In this document: in pieces, positions 50,626 to 62,812 of the stretch | Layout: every line of letters starts with the position of its first letter | Position numbering within the stretch: position 1 is the first letter of the stretch | NCBI RefSeq assembly: GCF_041146395.1 | Contig: NC_090997.1 | Location: 35,939,501-36,003,500 of the forward strand | DNA from: Eulemur rufifrons | Lineage: Eukaryota; Chordata; Mammalia; Primates; Lemuridae | Direction of reading: 5' to 3' | Length of the DNA: 64,000 nt | Made by a program: the position numbers and the translations under genes | Notes under the pieces: generated by a model | The model's input: the letters and a program-made list of their open reading frames with translations, nothing else | Told to the model about the DNA's origin: nothing | Databases searched by the model: none

Positions 50626-51734
50626 AGTGTCAGCCTCCTGCCAGCTCCCATAAGTAGATCTAATTATGACCGCTAACTTCAAAAAGAGGATTTAACCCAA
50701 AGCAGATTTAGCAGGACAGTTTCCAAAGGGCGGCAGGAATCTAAAGCTTGACCCTTGAAAAATCCTAAAGACTTCACTGCCCCAGGAATTCGTTGAGCCA
50801 GTCACGGTGGACGCCTCAGATGGCAGAGAAATTCAGAGACGCCAACTTAAGTTATCAGGGTCTTCGTGGGGATGTTTAATTTAGAATAAAGTGTCTGTCA
50901 GAGTGTGTCCAGGGCGTGTGCAGTGGTGGTCAGTCAGGGTATTGACCTGAGAAAAAACACTAACAGAAAAAAAAAAAAAAAAAAGAGTTTAAGCATTAAA
51001 GTATAACCTGTTCCATCAAAAATTATTTTAAAACCATGAAGTGGATTGAAAATTAAGCAAGAGTTCAAAGGTCTCTTAGTGAATTCTTACCTAAATCATG
51101 AAAGTCTGGTGACATATCCCAGTGGCGCTGATCAAAGTATCAAAAGCGTGTTAAGGTAATTAAAAAAAAATTTTTTTTACTTTGATTTTTAAAACTTTCT
51201 ACATAGCACTTTGGTCAGGAGAAGCTATTGTAGTTGTTTTAATAAAATTAAACAACTTCAGAAAGAGAGCATTGGAATTGTTCATCTAGAGTTGACCGAT
51301 GGGAACCTAGTGGATAAACACATCTGGCATAGACTCATTGTGTAATGAACGTAAGAGTATTCTGTGAACTGTAACCCTCTCTGTTGTACGTGATTATTTC
51401 CACTATTCTCATAGAACACAAAACTTAGGAAAACAAAAAAGAAAGAAAAAGAAGCAGCCTGAATAAGTACAGTCAGTCCATCCACATACCTCAATTAAAC
51501 CAACACTCTGTAAGCGATCTTGTGTCACATCAGGCATTTAGCTTAGGTGGGAAATTACAGAAAAGACAAACATCTGGTTCTAAATCAGTTACAAAGCAAT
51601 CAAAAAATGATTCACACAGGTGCTCTTTAAAATAATTTGATTTCAGATATTGTAAAAGGTCAGTATCAAGTTGCTACTTTTTTACCTGACCACATTCCAA
51701 CACAGGAAACCTAATCAGATGATTGTCGTAGATA

Positions 51735-52073
51735 TAGTCATGTACTTCATAATGACGTTTTCATCAACAAAGGCCATAAGATTATAATACTGTATTTTTA
51801 CTGTATTTTTACTGTATCTTTGATATGTTTAAATATGTTTAGATACATAAATATCTAACATTGTGTTTCAATTACCTACAAGTCAGTAGAGTAACATGTT
51901 GTACCTGTTTGTAGCCTAGGACCAATAGGCTACCCCATATAGCCTAGGTAAATAGTAGGCTGTACCACCTAGGTTTGTCTCGAGTATGCTCTATAACGTT
52001 CGCACAAGGACGAAAACACCTATAGATGAATTTCTCAGACTGTATTCCAGTTGTTCAGCGATGCATGACTGTA
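51735..52073 (+). mobile_element. Internally deleted Tigger-like element
   Basis: TAGTCATGTACTTCATAATG at the left and GTTCAGCGATGCATGACTGT at the right are inverted ends. Between them is the TAGCCTAGGACCAATAGGCT / TATAGCCTAGGTAAATAGTA block that I recall from pogo-type Tigger transposons. About 340 bp remain of a multi-kb element and there is no transposase frame. Confidence 0.75.
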
Positions 52074-53359
52074 TATGTAATTAATACTATTCTTAGAACC
52101 TTGTTTGAAATATCTGTAGCGTGAGATTGGGAAGTTCTCAGAGATTGAAGAGGTAGTGTTTATTCTCACTGGTTACCCCAAAATGTCAAATCAGACTGTC
52201 TATTTGTTCAAACATGAAGCTGGTAAAATTTAGCTTACAGGAGCTTAAGACAAGCATAAAGAATGCATAAGTTAGGTATGTACTACCTACCACTTCAGCC
52301 ATTATTCTCGTTTCCATTTCTCCTTCCTCAAGAGATATGCCAAGTCCAATCGTAAGTAAACATTACCAATAATTTTTCAAAATGTTTAACATAAACCTGT
52401 TCTGTTTCATGCTTTTATTTACTCTTACTGTGATAGTTTTTTCTAGTATGTATGCTAATCTGAGAAAACCAGATCTCTGTCTGTAACTGAATCAATAATA
52501 AAGTTGGATGGCTGTTCCCTAGTGGCTCTCAATTTGCAAGTCTTAAACACAAAGGCAGACATGCTTGGTAAAGCAGAGCATCAGGATTCAAGGTCATCAG
52601 TTTCTAAGACTGACTTTCACAGACATTACCATTCAGCTGAGAGACAGGAAGGGAAAAAAGAATTTTAAACGTACTAGAAAAAAGAGTAGATAATATAGAA
52701 GAGTTAATAACACAGCTTTTCAATTTGAGGCCTCTGCTTCAAATGTGGCGATCCCTGGTCTGAGAAAACTAAATAGCTACAATAAATACAGAGAGGGTCA
52801 ACACACTCAGTTTTTGTTTGGTTTAGTTTGGTTTGGTTATTATTTTCTACTGAGTTTCGAGAGTTATGTAACTCTTTGAAACTTAAGCTGGTGGTTCTAG
52901 TCATTAAATAATTTCTACTCAACCAAATATTAAGATTTTCTACATGAGTATTAAAAATGAATAGGATTCATTTATAATGGTTAAGTTTAAGAATTTGCCT
53001 TCCTGAAAACTGGATTTCAACTCCAAAGAGAAAAGCTAGATTATTTCAAATGTAGGTGCTTCACTGATCAAGTTCAAATTTAAATTCCCTGGGTTTCTTT
53101 CCAGCTATAAGGTTTTATGACTTTTTACATCCTTGTTGGAATGTGGCACCCTGCTTATATGCACTCCCAAACATATTCATGTAATAATCTCAGGTAAAGT
53201 TTATCTCACTCTCTATGGTCACAAACCATTTAGAAACCAAAATTAGACCCTGGACACCTGTGTGTGGTGCCCCTGGACAGAAGAATGATCCCTGACGGCA
53301 GGGACAGACAGAGATGCTGCAGGCATCCAGGTGTGCTCAGGGGCATGTGTGCGCATTAC

Positions 53360-53538
53360 CTCTCCCGCTCCTGCTCCAGCAGGTTGGTGAAGTCGTCGCT
53401 CTTGTTCATGTAGTCAGTGTGCTTATGCTTCTCGTTCTCTAACTCGTACACAGTGCGCCTGTGACACTTCTCTGCCAACAGTAGCTGCTCTAGCATGCGC
53501 CGGTAGGTTTCTTTCTGTTTTTCCTCAAGTCTGTCCAG
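53360..53538 (-). CDS. FILIP1: FILIP1 coding exon, about residues 151-210
   Basis: The exon encodes [16 protein letters not shown] followed by a charged helical stretch and ends LLEQERE plus two bases of an Arg codon. It completes the CortBP2-like region and starts the long coiled coil, as heptad-spaced Leu and Glu/Lys residues show. The acceptor ends TTATTCAG at 53540-53539 and the donor is GAGAG|GTAATG at 53359-53358. Its 179 nt leave two bases, which are completed by the first G of the giant exon to give Arg. Agreement with human FILIP1 looks complete by memory. The exon is somewhat GC- and CpG-richer than the surrounding intron, as expected for constrained coding sequence. It follows exon 60741-60914 across a 7.2-kb intron. 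Confidence 0.97.
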
Positions 53539-54089
53539 CTGAATAAGCAAACATAGGAAAGAGCTTGATATTTTATTTCATTTGCATATGACTCTAAATA
53601 ATTTGCGTACATTGTTCTAGTGACTTATTACCTGAAGGAGAGAACAGTGAGTCTGGTATTCACTGCCATTTTCCCCATCCCATCATTTTCTCTATGCTGA
53701 TTGGCTTTATAAACTAGCCATAATAACATTGCAGTAACTTCTGGCCTCCTGGCCTTTTTTTTTTCTGTAAACATTATGTATGGTTCCTAAACTTTCAGGA
53801 GAACAAACTCTCATAGTTTTAATGAGAACGCACAAAGCCCTATACTCAGAAAGAAAGAGGATGACATCTCTTCTGATCTCAGAAAAATTAAGATCTCAGC
53901 ATTTGCATATACCAAACTTCTCCCCTGGGAAGTAATTATCATCATCACAATCTTTTTTTAGAGCTTGCAGCTATATGCATTTCTAGGAAATGTATATGAA
54001 GCATCCAAAGTCCTCTTTTTTCAAGAGATGCTAAATATAGGAAGGATTTAAAAACTTGTAGAGAATCTATATCTCCAAAAGAGGTCTTA

Positions 54090-54240
54090 TCAAATATTAC
54101 AGGGTGTTTTTTGTGCTTCTTTCTCTGGCCAAGCTATAAGAATTTCAAGGGATCATGTCTTGATAATCTTTTTAGTCCCTAGTGCCTAGTACAGGGCCTA
54201 GAACAAAGTAGATGTTCAGTAACTGTTTGTTAAATTGGAC
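54090..54240 (+). mobile_element. L2 3' tail
   Basis: GTGCCTAGTACAGGGCCTAG followed by GTAGATGTTCAGTAACTGTT is the standard end of L2. Confidence 0.6.
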
Positions 54241-54304
54241 CAAATCTTACAATATTGATATTTTCCCATCCTGCTCACTATCCTACCCTCCCTTTCAAAC
54301 TCTA

Positions 54305-54513
54305 GTTCAGGGTTTCTCAACGTTGGCACTGCTGAGGCCAGGTAGTTCTTTGTTGTGGGGTTCTGTGCATTGGAGGATGTTTAGCAGCAGCCCTAGCCTC
54401 TGCCCACCAGATGCCAATAGTACCACCTTTAGTTGTGACAATCAAACTATCCTAAATTGCCAAATGTCCCCAGAAGGAAAAATCCATCACCACCTCAGTT
54501 GAGAACCCCTGAT
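54305..54513 (-). mobile_element. MER20 (hAT-Charlie fossil)
   Basis: CAGGGTTTCTCAACGTTGGC start, GGATGTTTAGCAGCAGCCCT, CCACCAGATGCCAATAG and TCAGTTGAGAACCCCTG end match MER20 in reverse. A non-autonomous DNA transposon remnant. Confidence 0.88.
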
Positions 54514-54548
54514 CTAGTAGAAACAGACATATTTAAAATGCATTCTCA

Positions 54549-54850
54549 GGCCAGGCACGGTGGCTCACACTTGTAATCCTAGCACTCTGGGAGGCTGAGG
54601 CAGGAGGATCACTTGAGCTCAGGAGTTCGAGACCAGCCTGAGCAAGAGTGAGACCCCATCTCTACTAAAAATGGAAAAAATTAGTCGGGCCTGGTGGTGC
54701 ACACCTGTAGACCCAGCTACTTGGAAGGCTGAGAAAGCAGGATCTCTTGAGCCCAGGAGTTTGAAGTTGCTGTGAGCTAGGCTGACGCCATGGCACTCTA
54801 GCCTGGGCAACAGGAGCGAGACTCTGTCTCAAAAAAAAAAAAAAAAAAAA
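54549..54850 (+). mobile_element. Alu SINE with possible 3' extension
   Basis: GGCCAGGCACGGTGGCTCAC start, dimeric body and poly(A) to 54850. The likely target duplication, AAAATGCATTCTCA at 54535-54548 and AAAATACATTCTCA at 54893-54906, lies 42 bp beyond the A-run, so the inserted unit may include extra sequence. Confidence 0.93.
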
Positions 54851-57800
54851 GACCCATGGAAAACCATTCATTTAATTAAAAAAATGTAAAATAAAATACA
54901 TTCTCAATTTCACAATGAACTCCCTAAAACCCAGTGGGGTGGCACCACACGATCTGAGCCTCAGAGCTGTTCCCTGTTCCTTTTCTATGTTTGCCTTTCC
55001 ATTACAAGGAGGACTGAGGCTTTCTCTATAATGTATGACATGTTCATTGTGAATATATCATTTCTGGGGCCAAAAATAAAAGAGAAACTGTTCCTATTAT
55101 CCTTGTTATCTTCTTCCCAGATCTCTACTCCCTTTACTTAGGAGCAGGTGAACAGAAAGAGACTAGCAAAGAAGCCCATGTTAACTAGTGGCTGATAATA
55201 TCTGAGATCATCAGGAATTGGCAAATTGTACTTTTTTGTCTTCTGGTAAGTTTTTGTAGCCTTAAAGGGACAGACTACACAAGAGATTTTCCCATTGGTA
55301 TAACTCCCGACTACAAAATATTCTCCCCAGTACTCCCCATTTTTACAAGTGTGGTTTTCACCATATTTTATAGAACTTAAAAAACATTGCTGAAACAACA
55401 TCATCATCATCATCAAAAATGTAGAAAAAGCAACTTTTCCCCCTTTTGGATCCTTCCTCCTTTATCATAAAATAGGACTCTCCATCCTTTGGAAGGTATT
55501 TGAAGATCAACTTCTGCCTATTTCTTCACTCTCTCCCCCATTCCTCCCTAAGAAAGGAGAGTTGACTTATTTGAAGGTTGTATTTGGATTGGGAATTGGA
55601 AATGTACAGCTCAGCTATTTAATTTCCTATTTTTCACTCTGCCTGTCATAGGATGACACATTGTGACATCTTCCCCAGGATTTCTCAATATATCCAAAGA
55701 ATTTTAGAGGGAAAGTGGTGGCGTTATTAATTGGATGATTGACAGAGAAATCCAAAGAGATAGTCACTGCATGTATATCTGGAGAAAAAAAAAAACAGCA
55801 CATGGAAATATCAAGTGTTCTGGGGCAGCCTAGGCAGGGGGCAGACCTCAGCCTTAATACATTCTGTCCATATGGGCCTTCGAAACTGGTTGTTTGCAGG
55901 AGCTACAGTCCTGGGCTAGGCCACAGAAGTAGGTTGCTGAGGTCTCTGTGGGTAATGTTCATGTCATTCACGTTAGCACAACTTGACCCCAATAGTAATT
56001 CCATTATCAAGAAGGCAGACTTTTCATCGCTTATTGCATAAATTACTAAATTTATTGGTGTGATTAGTATATTTTTTAGGCAGAACTGCAGATCCAGACT
56101 TTAAACTGTAGAGGCAGTAAATTCTTCTCCTATAAAGCATTAATGTGTGAAGATCTAGCTTTCTATTTTAAATTTTGGATATAAGAACTAACATAAGTAG
56201 CAATAGGTCATCTCTGCCACATGCTGTTTCTTATTATTTTGTTTGGAACTACAACAAACTCCTGGGTGAGAACTGAGGTGACCTATCTTCTTGGCTGTAT
56301 GTGGCTTGTCCAAAGCCTCTGAAGACCACTTCCCATAACTACAAATTCTGTAGATTCATTAATCATATATCCTGTGTACGTGGCCTTTGGTTTTCAGGTT
56401 CCAACCTGTGGCTCAGTATAGAGGAATGGCTTTTATTAACGAATAGTGAAAGTGGAATAGGCACCTCTTATTTTACTTTGGAAATATGGATTCTACTTGG
56501 ACAGAGGTGGAAGGAAAACTGAATGAGATCATCATAACATCAAAGGCCAAAAATTTACTAAGGAAAGAGTGTACCTGGAAGTCCTTTCCTAATGTATCAT
56601 GTTGGTGGAGAAGTGCAAGAACTTGAGATGAGAGGAAATTTCAGTACATTTTAGATAAAAGGATCATGGTTCAGGAGGTAGTTTTAGTGTTGTTGCCTGC
56701 AGAGGGCTAACTGAAGAAATATTAAGGAATTGAGGAAGACAGAAATCCACTTAAGAGGAAATATGAGGTCTTAAAGACCAAACTGGAGTCACAAGATAGG
56801 GGAATGGATCTAAGTGCTCTCAAAAATAGGGCTATTAAAAAAGGAGGTATTTTGGTGATTGTTGGATCATAATAGGTGCCAAGAGAAGATAGAGACATGA
56901 GAGCCCAGGGAACAGAGCAGTGTTACTCCCACCACAAAGAAGGTGTTGGGATTCAGGAAACAATTGAGGAACACCTGTAAATCTGCAGATAGTCTTTCAT
57001 GAGATCAGTTGGGGGCTCTTCCCTTGAAGACTGTAGCAGCTATTCAAAGTGATTATATAAAATATAAACAGACTTAAGAATTATAATCTGGGAAGATTAG
57101 GGTAAGATATTTGAAGCATAATTTGTTGAGTTTCAGGGTCTCGGCTATTATAGATGGAGTTGCCAATATTGGCTGGGCCCTAAGTGAACACACTTAAGAA
57201 ACTTTGGGATGTAATGTTTGAAGAAATCATGAGAGAAACAAAAGAGGAATCAGGCAGAAGAACAGCAGATAAATCCAGACATGGATGTGGTGTGATGGAA
57301 AAGACCTCCTAGTGAGGATTATCCAACTCCAACTCAAGGATGTGAAAGTAGGTAAGATTTATGTTAAACAAAGAATACTTTAGGCAGACTCAGAACTCCT
57401 TGATTTTTATGTCTCTCACTGAAGGAGACCACACAATATAGAATATGGAAGGTAATATTACAAGAACAAATGTCTGGGTCTGAAAGCATAGGGGAAACAG
57501 AAGTAAACAAACAAGTCAAAAAAACTCTGAGATAATAGAACAATAATAAAGAAAAGGACCACTTGAAGAAACTGGTTAAAATGCTAAAACAACAAATCAG
57601 CTGAGGCTTCCTACTACAGAAAAAATTGTGGCAGAAGAAAATATTTTTGTTGCCTTGAGTTGGACAAGTTACTCAAGGATCAGGAAGTTCACACATGAGG
57701 GATGGCTCAGTTTTAAAGAAGAATAGCACCTGAATAAAGGTATGATCCCTTCTGGGCCCCAAATCACACAGGCATCAGAAGGTTTACCTTCTGAAGAGAT

Positions 57801-59539
57801 GGGTTTCCTAGGCCCGGGCGAAGGACTGGTAAAAGGATCGAAGGAGTTTTAAATATGCAGGTGCAAAAGTTGAGCACCTACAATTAGACCTAGGCACTGA
57901 GGAAGTCACCACTGCAAATCCCCAGACTTTGCAAAAACACAGGTGTGTTGCCAATGCCACTCAGTAAAGACAAAGACAGTACATACAAACAGCCTCCTCC
58001 ACCCTACCTAGAGTTCATCATTTCCCATAATTATTAATCTTCTGACGGTAACAGGCTTTGTCTTACGTGAACAACTGCTCCAGACTGACCACAATTCTGT
58101 TGTAGCTAAGATGTTCTCTATCTACCCACCTTCCCTTGGACATGCTCCAAGTCTCTGCTTTAATGTGTAACAGTAACATGAGCCTGCATTATACTGAGTC
58201 CTAAGGTTAAGGAATATAATTTTGCTTGAGGTAAATTGATCTTGGAATTGTAGATTTTCTTGTATTCTTTAAATTTATGAGTATGAAGCTAGTACTGTGA
58301 TAATTGCATGTGTCCCAATAATTCTTTGGATTTTTTGAAAAAACTAGAATCTAGGGAATTGGGATTTCAGGATGTATTAATGCAACTTTGAAAATGTTAA
58401 GGGGTCCAGGTCATTTTACTAAATGGGAAAAACAAAAACAAACTCTATCCAATCAATTGAGATCCCTCTGGCTAAGGTTGAGCAGAATGAGAAATTGGGA
58501 AGGAAAGAAATAGAAACCTTAAATTTTTTTTTTTGGAATTTTGCTTAAAAATTATAAACTTTGATATTCTGGACTTTAATTTACAAGTAAGTGCAGGGGG
58601 ATTTAATATTTGCTGTTTAATTTCTCCCCAGGTATTTGGCAAGGGAAAGAGGTCCACCATATCGGGTTCACTGCTTAACTTCCGGTGAGTTTTATTGGGT
58701 AATCTAACTGAGCCTAATTTGGTATAGAAATTTGAATGAGCAGTGGTTTTTTGGCTTAAGGTGCAACATGGCTTCTAGGAACAAGAGCTAGAATACTTGC
58801 TCATAGTCCGAAGTGACTAATGAAACAGTGGCATAGGGTTCCTGCCTCATGAATTTGAAAGTGGTACTCCTGCTCCTAGGTTAAGAAGTTTTGATGTTAA
58901 TCCCAAAGACTTGAAAGACCAAAAATCTATATGTGGTGGAAGAAAATCTTTTTTCCTCTATTATTCTATTTCTCTCACAAAGCAGGACTTCATTTTGGCA
59001 GTACTGGGAAAAGTATTAATCATTTCTGTCCTTCTCTCTCTACTTCCTCATTCATTTTCCCCAAAGAGAGGGATGACTCTTCATATTGTTGAGTCAAGAA
59101 GAGAAACAAACCAAGAAGTATGCCTAGCTTAGCCAATTCCAGAAGGACAATTCACAGAATGGGTGCCTTCTGCTCTGCTCCTTTGTCTACAAGGCAGGAA
59201 TATTCGGGTAGGGCATACTTTCTGAAGGCAGGTCAGAAACTGCTCTCCCTGTGTTCTGTCCATAGAACTCAGTGGGGATTGGAGGCAATGATCCTGGGTA
59301 AGTGTGTCTGCTCTGCAGGCCTACCTCTCCCTTGGGGGTCATCTCAAGCCCTAGACTTGGGAGAAAAGAATTAGGAATCCCAAATGAGACCATTTATCTG
59401 AGCTGAGTTCTCCCATCCAGGTTATTATTATTAAAAAATATATGTTTTTGACTTCCATATGTACTTTACTACTCAAATCTTCCTAAGTATGGAACCCATT
59501 AAGGGTATGAGCAATTATCATCTTCAGATCTCAGCAAAT

Positions 59540-59790
59540 ACTAATGGCTAATATTTGTTGAGTACTAGTATATTCCAGCTGCTATTAATAGCTTTATAGG
59601 TATTGCTTCATTAAATACAACAATTTTATGAGGTATATATTCTGGTTACTCCCACCTCACAGATAAAGAAATTGAAGTTTCCAGAACTTATGTGATCTGC
59701 CTAAAACCATACACAGCTAGTAGTGGGGGATCTCAGACATAAAAGTAGATCCAGCCTGTTGACTGCATCCTGTCATATTCTTAACATTTT
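59540..59790 (-). mobile_element. MIR SINE (antisense)
   Basis: CACAGATAAAGAAATTGAAG and a worn ACACAGCTAGTAGTGGGGGA block match the reverse MIR. Confidence 0.8.
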
Positions 59791-60740
59791 AAGAAACGAT
59801 GAGAATAGAGCTCCAGTTTATCCTTGTTGCAAAAACCAGAAAATTATAGGACCATCAATCTGTGTTGTGAATGCTGTCTAGAGCAGACCTTGTCTCTGAG
59901 ATTTGTCAGTCTGTCAAACTGAGCTGCTCCAAAGGCTTGACGTAAGTTAAAAGTTAAATGTATAATAAGTTGCTTCGGATTTCTAGTTTCTGTTCTGTTT
60001 TTCATTCACAATACTAATTTCACATCTAAAAATTTTTTTACATGAATTCCAAAAGTCAGTATGGCTAGATCCATAAACTGGTGCCCTAATTTGGCATTGA
60101 ACTTCTACTACACTGTTATAGTATTTTTAAAATGTGGTATCATGGACAATTAATAATAATACTAAATAGTTCCTAATACAATCTTATATAAAAGAATTAA
60201 ATATAGTCCTATTAGAATTCCTTTCATCTTAAAGAATGTCCCTAAGCATTTCATTCAGATTTTGCCTCAATTATTATATTTTAGTTATTTATATAAGACC
60301 ATTTTAATTATGACAGAAGCTATAAAATACCAAAAACCAATGACTCCATAATCATTAATATAAATAATAAAATCAATTTAATTTTAGGTTACTAATTTGA
60401 CAATAATCCCAACAACTCAATGTTAAAACTGATAAGCATTTCAAATTTTCACACACATCATTTCTTAGAGAAGTAAAAGAGCAATGTGTGTAACTATTAT
60501 AATCACATGGAAAAAATATATTTCTGGCTCTAAGTATATTTAAGGAAAAGCTTCTAAAATTCTTGTCATTGAAACTTATCCACTATAACCCTTGAATTAT
60601 TTAATTATGCTTTAAGTCTATATTAGTAAATCATGAAAATTTTGCCTTTGAAAGCAATGTTAAAGCATGTCAATGGAAGAATGTGGAGACATCTCTGGGA
60701 GGCTCCCTTCCAGGGGAACTTGTTGGTGGTATGTTTTTAC

Positions 60741-60914
60741 CTCTGAAATCGGTTTCTCATAGACATCCTCTCCTATGGACTTTTCCTGGGCAAGGATGGC
60801 ATCTCGGTGCAGGACCCGAAGCACTTTCTCTGGCTCTGCAGACCCGTAGTGAGCCTCCAGAACTTCAGGCTTGGTTTTCTCCGTCTTCAGCATGTGGATC
60901 ACATCTTCTCTGGC
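60741..60914 (-). CDS. FILIP1: FILIP1 coding exon, about residues 93-150
   Basis: This 58-codon exon encodes a segment beginning AREDVIHMLKTEKTKPEVLE and ending YEKPISE, which matches my memory of human FILIP1 almost residue for residue. It belongs to the N-terminal cortactin-binding-protein-2-like (CortBP2) region shared with FILIP1L, upstream of the long coiled coil. The acceptor is a pyrimidine-rich tract ending CAG at 60916-60915 and the donor is GT at 60739-60740 (GAG|GTAAAA). Both ends are in phase 0 and the next exon continues with LDRLEE. The preceding coding exon, which carries the start codon and about 92 residues, is not in the window, so the gene is cut at the right edge. FILIP1 binds filamin A, promotes its degradation and limits cell migration in developing cortex; it is also important in muscle. 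The assignment is firm; residue numbers assume the human length of 1,213. Confidence 0.97.
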
Positions 60915-61929
60915 CTGTGGTAGTAAGTACAGCAAGGTCAGATGGTTGACGATGTAAATCACGTACTGGGCTCACAAGATCAACACGGAGCTTATTGAAT
61001 ACATCCCCACCTCTTCAGGGCTACTGGCAAATTCACTGGGTATTCTGTTCGTATTTTTTTTTTTTTATCAAAAGCAGATTGGCAAGCAGATCCTCTGCTT
61101 CAGGTTGCTAGGAAGCAGGCAAGCAGGAAAGAGGGTTTGTGCTAATATTAACTACATAAAAATTGCTTTATCTAAGCAGCAATTATCCAGGGGGTGGGGA
61201 GGCAGGTCCTGGGATACTTAACCCATTTCAGTGCACACGAGGTCAGTGACAATCTAAAAATTTCTAGTTTTCTATGTATGCCTACAATATAGTATTCGAA
61301 TCTGGTTTAAAATAAAACCCCGCTGCCTCCATTCTAGTTACAACTTCACGTGTAATTACCAAACAGCCTTGATCGGTGAATTCCTGTTTCTCATCAAGTG
61401 ATACATTTTGCATGGAAACATATGGTTGAGAACTCACATAGTGCTAGTCTGTCCTTTTCAATCTAATGTATTCACAATAAAGGTGGAATTTTATCCCTTC
61501 AACACCCAGACTGTCAGTCAGATGAGTCAGGTTGGTGGGTCGGAGTTGTTCTTTTGGTTTCTTAACACAACGTTAACATAGTGTTGAAGCTCTCAAGAGA
61601 ACCACGATTATAGGTTTTATATCGTATTGTCTTTGGTTCTCATCACATATTGCAAATACATCTGGATGGTATATTGTACTGATTAGTAGGGATGATCTTG
61701 CTAGTTATGATGGAGCTGACATTTGCTGAAGGTACTCCCATCTGGGCACACACTTGGAGCTGTTTTTCCAGTAATGGTGATGGGTAAGAAGTATCCTGAC
61801 TTTATTCCAACTTGTGCTAAAGAACAAACTGGTTGGGAGCAGAGTTTCAGTCTGTGAGAATGGAATAGAGTTTTCTCCTGTATTAATGCTAATTATGGGC
61901 TTGAAATTATAAATCTGGCTCATGGTATT

Positions 61930-61998
61930 CTATTTTTTTTCTTTTTCTTTTTCTTTTTCTTTTTTTTTTTTTTTTTTTCACAGCAAAATTGAGCAGAA
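61930..61998 (-). mobile_element. Ultra-short retroinsertion with perfect target duplication
   Basis: Exact 12-bp repeats GCTCATGGTATT at 61918-61929 and 61999-62010 flank a T-rich run (a minus-strand poly(A) tail interrupted by C) and only 20 bp of body, CACAGCAAAATTGAGCAGAA. The body is compatible with an L1 3' end, but is too short to prove its source. Confidence 0.75.
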
Positions 61999-62635
61999 GC
62001 TCATGGTATTGTAAAGAAGAAAGACAACTAGTCAACCACAAGTATTCACAATAGGACCATTATAAAGTTTCTCTTTCTTGAAGTTTCTCACTTTTATTGC
62101 TTTTTTGGTCTCTAAATTAATCTAATTCCAGATGGCTAAAGACTAATTTATTACTGAAACATCAATGAACTTTAATTTGCAGATTTGCAGTGTCCCTGCC
62201 ACATTTACATGTACTCATTTCCAGACAAAAATGGAAAATATTTATTTTGAAGAACCTAGAAGTTTGGAATGTTAGTGAGAAAGAGTCAGAAAATAGTTTA
62301 ATGGAAAGGCAATGTGTCTCTACAAAAGGTCAAAGAGCATAAGTACAACTGCAGTGTCAGGCTAGCCTGTACATTATGCTGATTAGAAAAAACAGCCTAC
62401 TTCATCTAAGACATACAGCCCTGAGTCAAAGGGCAGCTTACCGTAATAGTGAGTGAAGAATGGGCTATATTTTAGCTCCTGTTCATCCCCTCTGCCTGGC
62501 ATTCTTGTGCAAGGCATGACTCCATATCTGCACTGAAGGAGCCTTAAGTTACATAGATTGCTATTGGCCTTCAGGCAGGAAGTGCTCCTATGTTCATCCG
62601 ACACAGGTGAATATATATAGCATCTTCTAAAATAA

Positions 62636-62812
62636 TAGTTTTCCAACCTGTGTTGGAATCACCTGAAAAACTTTAAAAAATCCCAATGCCCAGGACATTT
62701 CAGCCCAATTACATTCAAACCTTTTTAGAGATGAACCCATGCAGCAGTACTTTTTAAAGCTCCCAGGTTATTCCAGGGTTGAGAGTATGGTGCCACACTA
62801 ATAGGTTAAGAG
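62636..62812 (+). mobile_element. MER5A-like hAT fossil
   Basis: GTTGGAATCACCTGAAAAAC, then CCCAATGCCCAGGACATTTC and CTCCCAGGTTATTCCAGGG follow MER5A order in diverged form. Confidence 0.65.

Larger units (their letters stand above)
53539..60740 (-). other. FILIP1 7.2-kb intron
   Basis: A GT-AG intron joining the two 5'-most exons visible here. It contains an L2 tail (about 54090-54240), MER20 (54305-54513), an Alu (54549-54850), a (TCA)n run near 55396-55413 and a MIR (about 59540-59790). 54910-59530 and 59800-60735 show nothing I can name. Confidence 0.9.

Noticed and set aside
50261..50653. 130- and 102-codon plus-strand frames over the CpG patch
   Set aside because: GC-rich sequence lowers stop frequency. 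The two overlap in different frames, end in low-complexity Gly/Arg/Ala runs, and resemble nothing I know.
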